Of a stretch of DNA of 64,000 nucleotides, positions 53,554 through 62,007 are shown piece after piece. Source of the DNA: Favolaschia claudopus (lineage: Eukaryota; Basidiomycota; Agaricomycetes; Agaricales; Mycenaceae); the NCBI GenBank assembly GCA_037176885.1, contig JAWWNJ010000031.1:620001-684000 (forward strand), given 5' to 3'. Under the pieces are notes generated by a model, which had not been told where the DNA came from, ran no database searches, and saw nothing but the letters and a program-made list of their open reading frames with translations. Every line of letters starts with the position of its first letter. Within the stretch, counting starts at the first letter, position 1. Position numbers and translations under genes: made by a program.

Positions 53554-56505
53554 ATCTAGGTCCAGTTTCGGTTCAAACCTCTCCGGCACCAAAACATTCG
53601 CCACCTTCTCGCAAGACCAGTCCCTCGGAAACGAATAGCGAAGCAAACGCGCAGTGTGCTCGAAGTCACCCTGACTCGGAATGACTGCTGGAGCGAACCT
53701 GCCCTTGCCCCCAAGGCGCACATAGGTAATCCAGTCCGGTCTGGTCCGCCACTCAAAGCTCTTCTCGATAACTATCTTGTCCCTCAGGTGACAGAGCATT
53801 TTATATGCTCCGGACGACAAGTAGCCACGGACATGTGGGCTATATTTCTCCAATACAGATTGAGGCGGCCAGAGCGTCTTGTCGGAGCCGGCAGTCTTGC
53901 CTTTGATGTGCCCCAAGAGCATGCTGACTTCGGCAGGGGAGACCTGATCGGTGGTATAGATTCCGCTATCTCTTCCCAGATTTTCGAGACGTTTGGTCTT
54001 GCCTTTAGCGAACTCTGATACTTGAGCGCTGGGTCCCTGTACAAATCGTCCCACTATGTCCGGTGCGTACGTCTCGGCGACGAATTTGCAAACTCCACCC
54101 ATAGCGACGAATGCTACGGCGTTAGGGCGAACCAGAAGGCGCAAGAGGGACTCCATATAGAGTCCGTACTGGTGTTCTTCGCCTAGTCCCGCCCAGGTCA
54201 TGACTTGGTCTGAAAATCCTGCGCCGTATATGGAGGGAAGAAGTGAGCGAGATAGATCGGAAAGGGAAGCGTCCCGGAAAGAATCAGCCCAAGCCACTGG
54301 GATGTAGATCTCAAATGGCATGCTATAGCGTAACGCATACTCTAGGACGGCGCGTATATTGTTCAGGGCGAGAGGATACATAGCCACCAGAGTTTTAAGG
54401 CGCAGAAGGGAGCGAGGGTCTTCGAATACTAGAACTCCTTGTTTAAACCACAGCGCCCGCCAGTCCAAATCCGAGTACTCCCCTTGCTCGGGTTCCAAAT
54501 CAATTATCGCGTGCGCCTGACGTGCTAGGGCGCTAACCGCTTCTTCTTTGGTGTCGTAGCGGTAAGCAGTCCAAGGCCTGGTAGTAGAAGATCCGGGGAA
54601 CGGAGCGATACCGCTGGCACGTTTCTCGAGCACGGGAATGTCGTCTACAGCTGAGGGAGGATCAACCGGAATAGGGACGAAGACTTCACGAATCGACGAG
54701 GACGAGATTTCATAGATCTCCTGCTCAAAGGAAGGGTCCGAATTGTGCTCACTGTGGTCCAAAGTGCGCGACGTTTCCACCGAACGCGATCGCTGTCGGT
54801 TTTTTCCTTTGTCTGCCCAACGGGGACTTAACGATCGAGACGAGCGCGGCGCCTTATCAGCCATCTTCCGAGCCCATTCTCCTTGGAAGACAGGGCTGCC
54901 TGCGCGAGAGCCATGCTGTGATGGAGGGGGAGAATATCCTTGAGGAACGATAGGCCCTAAACGATCCTTGAGAGGAGACGGGTCCAATACTTCGCCATAA
55001 CTCCCCGACGAGGAGTCCTTGTAGGCTTCAGCTTGCCTCGAGCTCTTGAGAGGTCTACCTCGCAACCTAGGTCCTTGTCGGAAGAGCGGTTCCGCTATCA
55101 AGTGGCCATTGAAGTTGTTGAAGACACGATCTGGACGAGGAGCGTACAAGTTCTTTGAACGCTCCCGGACGCGAGTGGTGGAATCATAGTAAAATTCCTT
55201 TTCTGGAAGGAAGTCCGCGTCGCACCTGACAGCGAAGGCCGTCAAAGGAAATCTGTGTACAGGTTCAGGTCGAGCAGAAGGAGGCTCGTCAGTAGCAATG
55301 GGATCGTAACGGAACAGGGTGCATAGCGTCCCGTGTTCGCCTTCATGCAACGCGCCCTTGAATCGTTCAGTGTAAGCACGGATGATATTCCAATGGTGAA
55401 GCGGTCTCGCGCCGTAACCAAATTCGTCTATCACTTCGTAGTCCCAGCTCGGACTGAATTCTTCGATGAACTGTCCACGCTTTCCTCCTTGAAGGTTACG
55501 GAGATTCCAATCCGTTGCGGCTAGCTTGGAGCGCCACATTGGAAAGCTTCTTAAATCCTGTACGCGGAGGTCCTTGAGGTGAGGACGGGAACGAGCTCTG
55601 AGCAGCTGTTCAACCTCGCCGTAGTATTCTGGGCTGTAGCGGAGGTACCGAGAATTGCCGCGTTCGTTGTCAGACCAGAGGTAATGGAACGGAATATGGT
55701 GGTCCACGAGGTGCTTGAAGTTTATCTCGCTCACGTCGCGCGAGAGGTCGAAAACCATGCCCACTTTAGGACGATCGTCCAATCTCAAACTGGCTAGAAA
55801 CTGATCGTAGTCGTCAGGCAACTTGGCTTCTTCAATCTTAGCCACAGTTAAAAGCCAACTAATGAATCCCACTTGACTTCGCAGAGCTAGTCTAGCTCGA
55901 AAGACAGTGTCCGTTACCTCCGCTTCGGACGTCATCATCGAAGTCAGAGACGGTCTATTCACCGCGTTTGGCAAGTCGCCTGTGACGCCTGGCACGTTGC
56001 CCTTACGATAAAAGTGTCCATTAGAGACGAAGGAACGCCAGATGAATTCGAGCTTATGGTTTAGAGTGCAGACGTCCTTGATCCACTGCGAGTCGATGTC
56101 GTATCCACACCACTGGGGCGGAATGGGTTCACCGTCATCATCGTTTCCAAATCCGTCGGCGTAAGAATCATAGAAGGATACGTCTGACTCTGAGAACGCT
56201 ATCGCCAAAGGGTCGACCCCATCTTGGAAGAAGCCTTCAGTCGGCGGTGGCCCCGCAGGGATATAGCCCAACCAGTGTTGCTGGGGTTTATACCAGAACG
56301 CGAACAGATCGAATTCAATGTCCTTGAGCACATGAATAGGCGTCTGATCTCCCAGAAGATAAGGGACTGGGTCGTGATAGTCCATGAGATGAGAAGAGGT
56401 GTCCGAGAAACGGGAGAAAAACGAGCAGAAAGAGTTGCTGCCATTCACGGTCCATATGGGAACAACGAACTCCCCGATAGAATCTTTAAAATACAATTCG
56501 TCCAT
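53545..56505 (-). CDS. Post-pol extra ORF of the gypsy element (986 codons, unknown)
   Basis: A single uninterrupted frame from MDELYFKDSIGEFVVPIWTV to KLDLDEE, downstream of integrase where an envelope gene would sit. It has no signal peptide, membrane span, cysteine-rich ectodomain or furin-like site, so it is not an envelope by appearance. The first half (about residues 1–480) and last third (about 690–980) look globular, rich in Trp/Tyr/Asp (WGYIP-like, LWSDNERGNSRYLRY, FEIYIPVAWADSFRD). They are joined by a Ser/Arg/Pro-rich linker (SSRSLSPRWADKGKNRQRSR). I recognise no family. The open frame without decay argues for recent selection or recent insertion. A pyrimidine-rich leader precedes the ATG. 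Confidence 0.8.
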   Translation of the reverse strand: MDELYFKDSIGEFVVPIWTVNGSNSFCSFFSRFSDTSSHLMDYHDPVPYLLGDQTPIHVLKDIEFDLFAFWYKPQQHWLGYIPAGPPPTEGFFQDGVDPLAIAFSESDVSFYDSYADGFGNDDDGEPIPPQWCGYDIDSQWIKDVCTLNHKLEFIWRSFVSNGHFYRKGNVPGVTGDLPNAVNRPSLTSMMTSEAEVTDTVFRARLALRSQVGFISWLLTVAKIEEAKLPDDYDQFLASLRLDDRPKVGMVFDLSRDVSEINFKHLVDHHIPFHYLWSDNERGNSRYLRYSPEYYGEVEQLLRARSRPHLKDLRVQDLRSFPMWRSKLAATDWNLRNLQGGKRGQFIEEFSPSWDYEVIDEFGYGARPLHHWNIIRAYTERFKGALHEGEHGTLCTLFRYDPIATDEPPSARPEPVHRFPLTAFAVRCDADFLPEKEFYYDSTTRVRERSKNLYAPRPDRVFNNFNGHLIAEPLFRQGPRLRGRPLKSSRQAEAYKDSSSGSYGEVLDPSPLKDRLGPIVPQGYSPPPSQHGSRAGSPVFQGEWARKMADKAPRSSRSLSPRWADKGKNRQRSRSVETSRTLDHSEHNSDPSFEQEIYEISSSSIREVFVPIPVDPPSAVDDIPVLEKRASGIAPFPGSSTTRPWTAYRYDTKEEAVSALARQAHAIIDLEPEQGEYSDLDWRALWFKQGVLVFEDPRSLLRLKTLVAMYPLALNNIRAVLEYALRYSMPFEIYIPVAWADSFRDASLSDLSRSLLPSIYGAGFSDQVMTWAGLGEEHQYGLYMESLLRLLVRPNAVAFVAMGGVCKFVAETYAPDIVGRFVQGPSAQVSEFAKGKTKRLENLGRDSGIYTTDQVSPAEVSMLLGHIKGKTAGSDKTLWPPQSVLEKYSPHVRGYLSSGAYKMLCHLRDKIVIEKSFEWRTRPDWITYVRLGGKGRFAPAVIPSQGDFEHTARLLRYSFPRDWSCEKVANVLVPERFEPKLDLDEE

Positions 56506-56796
56506 TTTGAATTTGGTATGTAGGGAATCACGAAGTCGAAATATTTCGGAAATCGCGAATACCCAGCTAGTAAAGCAGCGCTACCGAAGCGTATCGAGAC
56601 GGCTGCAGAACTAGCGGAACGAGGAGATTGAGAGGAGAGAGTTGCTGAGGTAGAGAAATAGAGCTGAGATGTTCAGAGAGTGAGAGTGAGAGAGAGAGAT
56701 GAAATGATGAAACGCATAGGAAAAGAAATATCATCGATTATCGATGGTTGCTTCCGCACGGAACTCCGTTTCCGCGGAAGCAAATGTGTTCGTGAT
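56506..56796 (-). promoter_or_regulatory. Pyrimidine-rich leader / possible internal promoter before the extra ORF
   Basis: Between the pol stop and the extra-ORF start, read on −, lie a hairpin (GCTTCCGCGGAAAC … CGTGCGGAAGC, about 56749–56782), a palindromic ATCGATAATCGAT, then about 60 nt of almost pure CT (TCATCTCTCTCTCTCACTC) and the ATG about 150 nt further on. CT-rich blocks of this kind mark fungal promoters. No data show that it is used. Confidence 0.4.
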
Positions 56797-59700
56797 TCAG
56801 ACTCCCCGACTCGGCCCGACGGCCCCTTTGATCCCCTTCTCGTAAAGGCGGATCATCTCTGGTGCATTTTTGAGGTCGCGTCGCGTATGCCAAGAGTCGT
56901 GTTGCGGCCCATAATTTTTCCACCGCACGAGCCAGACTGGCTGCTTTCTTCTTTTGTCGTACCTTTTCCCCACTAGCTTCTCCACTTCGTATTCTTCAGC
57001 TGCTAGTGCATAGTCTCGGGTGTCTGGAAGAGTAGTCCGGTCGCCAAACTCCGCTGAGGATTCCTTGTACGGCTTGAGGTGGTCGTAGTTGAATACAGGG
57101 AAGCCAGGATACCTGTCATCCAGTCTCAACCTGTACACCTTGGGGTTGATCTTCTGGACCACTTCGAAAGGCCCAATCCATCTCTGGACGAGTTTAGCTC
57201 CCTCGCCCTTTGATTCGATCCATTCCAACGAATGAGGATTGACCAACACTCTTGAACCTACTTTGAATTCTGGTACAGCTTTACGTCCGCGGTTAAAGAA
57301 TTTGGCTTGGTCGCTCTGAGCTTTAGCTATAGCCAGCCGCGCGTTCTCTCGGTGAATGCGCAAGTCTTCCAAGTAGCTACTGGCTTCCTTACGCATTCCC
57401 ATATCCACAGATTCAAGCCAATCTTTCGGAAGGAGATAGTCCAAAGGAGCCTTCGGATGGAATCCGTACAGAAGGAAGAACGGTGCTGACCCAGTTGAGT
57501 GATGAACGTTAGCATTATACGAGAATTCTAAGAGTTTCAGCCATTTTGACCAGTCCGTTCGGTCGGCAGACACGTATGCTCTCAAGAGAGTCTCCAGCTG
57601 TCTGTTGACGTTCTCGGTTTGTCCGTCATGTTGAGGGTGGTGCGACGAAGACAAGGACATTTTCGTCTTCACGGTTGCGACTACACTGTTCCAGAAATCC
57701 GATGTCCATCGAGGGTCTCTGTCCGCAAATATGCTATCTGGCAGTCCAAACCTTGAAGCGATGTGCTCTACGAAGAGTTCGGCAAATCCCTGAGCAGTAA
57801 GGCCGGAAGTAGTGGGAATGAACGAGGCGTGCTTGGTGAATCGGTCTACCACCACCAGTATCGCATTGAATTCACCAGACCATGGAAGGTTAACAATCAG
57901 GTCCAACGAGATTGACTGGTATGGGAACGAAGGAATAGGATTAGGGATAAGGTATCCATATTTCGACGGGTTCTTGGGCTTGATCTTCTGACATATGTCG
58001 CAAGTGTCGCCAAATTCCTCCAGGTCTTTCTTCATTCTTTTCCAGTAGAATTTACCGCTGATTCTCTGCCACAGCCTATCAGGGCTAATGTGAGCTGCGC
58101 CCATGGGAGTCTCATGCGCCTCCTTCATCACGGCGTTGCGTCTCGCTTGAGGGACGCACAAGCGAGGTTGGTAATCTGCGTCCCTGAAAAAGAGGAGTCC
58201 CTCTTTATTCTTGAAGAAGCGCTGACCGGGGGTCCAGTTATCTTCGTCCGACGACGGGTCTGCCCATGTCCGTCCAAACTCCAGGTCCTTTGCATAGTCC
58301 TGAACCCATCGTATCCGTTCCGACTCGTCCATGCCGACGTGGATATTCGGGGGTGGATTGACTGCCCCCCAATATTCCAGAGTTGGTTCAAGCGTGTCTA
58401 GCTTAGAGTCATCTTCAACTTCAGCGACCTCTGTTAGCGACTCTTGGACAGCATCCGTTTGGACTGGAATCTGTGATGAAGTCGCCAAGTTGTCGTCTAT
58501 CTGCGCCACGTCGCGGACAGAGCTGCTTTCGCTGGGGAGAAGCTTCGCAAGATCCTGTTTCTTTGTGTGTCGATCAGGCCTACAATACGGGCAATCGGGG
58601 TCGTCGAGGTCGTGTTTCTTGTGTGTTTCGTTCGCAAGACCCTGCATATCACCCCCCCTAGTCTCCTCGTACGTTTTCTCGTTCGAAGGGGACTTGTCTT
58701 TTGCTTGGCTCCTTGTCACTGCAAATGCGCTCCTACGACCTTCGATCACGTCGTCCACTGTGTATGCCACAAAAGTCGCCCTGGCTGCCGGCTCCCTTGA
58801 TTTCCATTCTTCCTGTATCTCCACCAAGTCGTTCGACATAATTATCGGGTTCTCTTCGTCCGACGCTGGTGACACAAATGGAGGTGGAGCTCGAGGCAGA
58901 CGGGATAACGGGTCAACATTAGAATGTACTCGTCCTGGTCGGTGGATGATTTCCAGGCCCGGGGCGTAGGCAGAAAATATCGCCCCCCACGCCGCTAGTC
59001 GCCTATTAGCATTCTCGTATGTCCTTGCCCACTGCAGGGCAGAGTGATCAGTCACAAGAAGAATCTGTTCTCCCTCAATGTACGGCTGAAATTTGACTAA
59101 ACCTTCTTTCGCTGCTAATGCTTCCCGTTCCGTAGTCGAATATCTCGTTTCAGCCCCTTTGAAGGACCGCGACCAGTACCCGACCACACGTTCCACGTAG
59201 ACGATAGTAGAATCCAAAGTATCACCCCACACGACGTCGCTGGGGCAGTCGTCAATCTTCGACGAAAGCTTCGTTACTAACGAGGGCGGAGGTAGGCCTT
59301 CATTATATGCCTTCTCCAGCTTCTCATAAGCTCTTGTCCCTTTCAGATCTCCGACCTGGATCGGCTGCACTTGTTGCAGGGCAGCTCCTGCAGCTTCGTC
59401 CGAAGCGTCCGTGTATAATCGATAAGGCTTGCCTTCAATTGGATGTCCCAGAACCGGTGCTCGTTGCAGAGCTATCTTCACAGCTCTAAATGCGTATTCC
59501 TCTTCCTCGCCCCAGGCCCATTTCGTCCCCTTTCGCAGGAGCTTGAACAGCGGAGCGCAGAGTCCAGCATAATAGGGAATGAAAGCCGAAAAGTACACGG
59601 CCATGCCCAAAAAGGTTTGTAGCTGTGATAACTTCCGCGGTCGCTCCAGCTCAAGAATGGCTCTGACCTTCTCCAGATGGGTAGAGAGACCTAGGCGCGA

Positions 59701-61984
59701 TACTTTGTGACCGAGTAGCAGTACAGATGAGTAGAAAAGGTGGCATTTCTTCGGTGAGAGCGTGACTCCAGCATTTTCGATCGCTTCTAACACTTTGTCC
59801 AGGTGATCCAGATGTTCTTCGTAGCTCCTCGAGTACACGACTATGTCGTCTATGTATACCAGGCAGAAAAGCCATAGGTATGGAGAAAGGACTCCCTGCA
59901 TTAGTCTTTGAAAAATCGCAGGCCCATTCCGCAGTCCAAATGGCATACGTTTGAACTGCGCCACGGTGAGTGCGGAACGCTGTTTTCTCCACGTCCTCTT
60001 CCGCTATTTCCAACTGATTGAAACCAGCCAGAGCATCTAAAGAAGACAATACTGAAGCACCGGAGAGAGCTTGTAGGATCTCAGCCTGTCGAGGGATGGG
60101 AAATTCGTCCGCAATAGTCATGGCGTTTAGCTTGCGATAATCTACGCAGAATCGTGGTTTGCCGTTCCGGTAAGCGATTACGACTGGGGCGCTCCACGGG
60201 CTGTGAGAAGGCTCGATGACGCCTTGCTCAAACCACTTTTCCAGCTGCTCGTCGATCACTTGCTTCTTAGCTGGTGAACTTGCGTACATAGGGACTGCAA
60301 TTGGCTCGACTCCTTCTTTCGTTCTGATAGGAGCCCTCGCCTTCATATGACCCAATCGACCATCAAAACCAAAGGCTTTCACTCGCTTTCGTAGCATCGA
60401 CCAAGCGCGGTCCTTCAAGGAATCAGGCAAGCTTCCCACATCCAGCAGTTTTTCCATATCCGATGAAGGGTACACCGTTTCGTCGGGCATTGCAGCCGTC
60501 TTGGGACCGTAATCTTCGTCCAATTCCACAGACTCTTCTGGGATGTTACCTCCTTCGTCGCGGATGTGTACTCCTTGAAAACGATTCTCCTCATCTGGAG
60601 GAACTCCTGAGCCAAAATCAGTGCGAACTCGGACGCCCTCAGCGGAAGCAGTATGTCTCCGTTCAGGTTTCCCCTTTTGATTGTCGCCAGTTTTCCTCGC
60701 TTCTTCCGCTTTAGCTCTTGACTCGACCAGCCGCTTCATCAAGTCCGCCTTCATCGCAAAGGAATGTTTTTCTTGCGGCGTTGTAGCGTGGTCGAAGTAG
60801 TCCTGAGGGTCGATTATGGTGCCAATGATTTCGCCCTTACGAATCATCCGGGGACGCTCACTCATATTGCTGACAGGCACGACGGGCTTCCTCGCAGAGA
60901 AGAGAGTGTTTGGAACGGTGAAAAAGGAATCATCCGCATTAGCCAGTAAGTTTCTTTCGACTAGCCAATCCCTGTCTTCCGTGAACTGACCATCCACCTT
61001 CACTAGCTTGCACTCGTGAGCTTTGATACGATAATCAGCACTTGCTCTGATCGTTCGGCCTTCTTCCCCTGCTCGCAGCTTCCGTCGACGTCTTTGAGCT
61101 TTGGCTCGACGGTGCTCTTTAGCATCCGATTTCGATCGTGCATGAACAGTGAGTGCAGCCGATAAAGAACGCATAGCTGATTGTCCCTTGAAAGATCCGA
61201 TGCCAATTGCGTCAACTTCGTACGGAGTGCCGCGAAGAATGATTTTAGTTCCTAGCTCCAGATTACGGGAAACTCCCATCTCATAATTGAGCTGGAAGTC
61301 TTCGCCCAGCAATAGCGGAACGCTCATTCCTTTGACCACGTAAGTTTCCGCTTCCAGCTCCAGAATCTCGTCGGAAACGGTCCTCATGAAGACTTTGACT
61401 TTTACATAGCCTTCAATCTTCTGTTCCTTGTCCGTCACTTGCGCTAAACTCATTCGTTTTCCTTTGCGAACGATCGGCTTTGGGTCCAAAGTTTCCAAAA
61501 ACTCAGCTGAGATAAGGCTGATGTCCGCTCCGGAGTCCAAACGTAGGTCCATGGCTTCTGAGCCCAAATTTCCTACCCATCCTTTCACGGCTAGAACTGA
61601 CACTCCTGAAGCGGATTCTCCTGACTTTTTCGCTCTCCTGGGTCGCACAACAATGGGTCGCTCATCTCCCGAAGGTGGGGGATCAAGAGCTTTCTCCACA
61701 TTCGCCACACTCTCATCCACCACTTCACCGGAATGAACGGTCTTCTCCTCCGGCACTGAGCTCTCCTCCATGAAGTCGGCATCTTCCAAAATACTAAATC
61801 TAGCTTTGGGCATCCTTGCCTCCTCAGCCCAGTACTCGTCTTCGACTTCCTCGATTTGGACTCGCATCGCTCTTCTTAAAGGTGGTGAAGAACTGCGATC
61901 CTGGGTATAAGTGCGGGTGTCCGGTACGATGTTTCCAAGGCCATTTATTTCTTCCGTTTTGGGCTTACATCGATCCTCCTTCAA
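56797..61984 (-). pseudogene. Gypsy pol polyprotein, with one frameshift in RT
   Basis: Frame 1 (61984 to about 59965) holds the aspartic protease (LRLDSGADISLISAEFLE) and the first RT blocks (FEQGVIEPSHSPWSAPVVIA, KPRFCVDYRKLNAMT, ASVLSSLDALAGFNQLEIAE, KTAFRTHRG). The frame then changes at about 59964. Frame 2 continues AQFKRMPFGLRNGPAIFQRL, the catalytic LVYIDDIVVYS, RNase H (KPYRLYTDASDEAAGAALQQ), the integrase HHCC finger (HISPDRLWQRI…CDICQKIKP), the integrase core (SLDLIVNLPWSGEFNAILVV, FADRDPRWTSDFWNSV), and the chromodomain (EYEVEKLVGKRYDKRRKQPV, WLVRWKNYGPQHDSWHTRRD). Loss of 2 nt fits the usual spacing between FRT and MPFG. As written, full-length pol cannot be made. Confidence 0.9.
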
Positions 61985-61998
61985 ATCGACAGCCGGGG

Positions 61999-62007
61999 TT
62001 AAAAAGA
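61999..62007 (-). other. Candidate −1 ribosomal frameshift site between gag and pol
   Basis: On − the end of gag reads TCT TTT TAA (62007–61999), with a T5 run at 62005–62001. The pol frame lies at −1 and is closed by TGA just upstream (62011–62009), so the frame change must fall within about three codons, exactly where the T run is. Slippage of the TTT-decoding tRNA against the TAA stop would enter pol as LTPAVDLKED. Confidence 0.6.

Noticed and set aside
53545..56505. Envelope gene of an endogenous retrovirus
   Set aside because: No signal peptide, membrane anchor or Cys-rich ectodomain; the protein looks soluble with a Ser/Arg linker.
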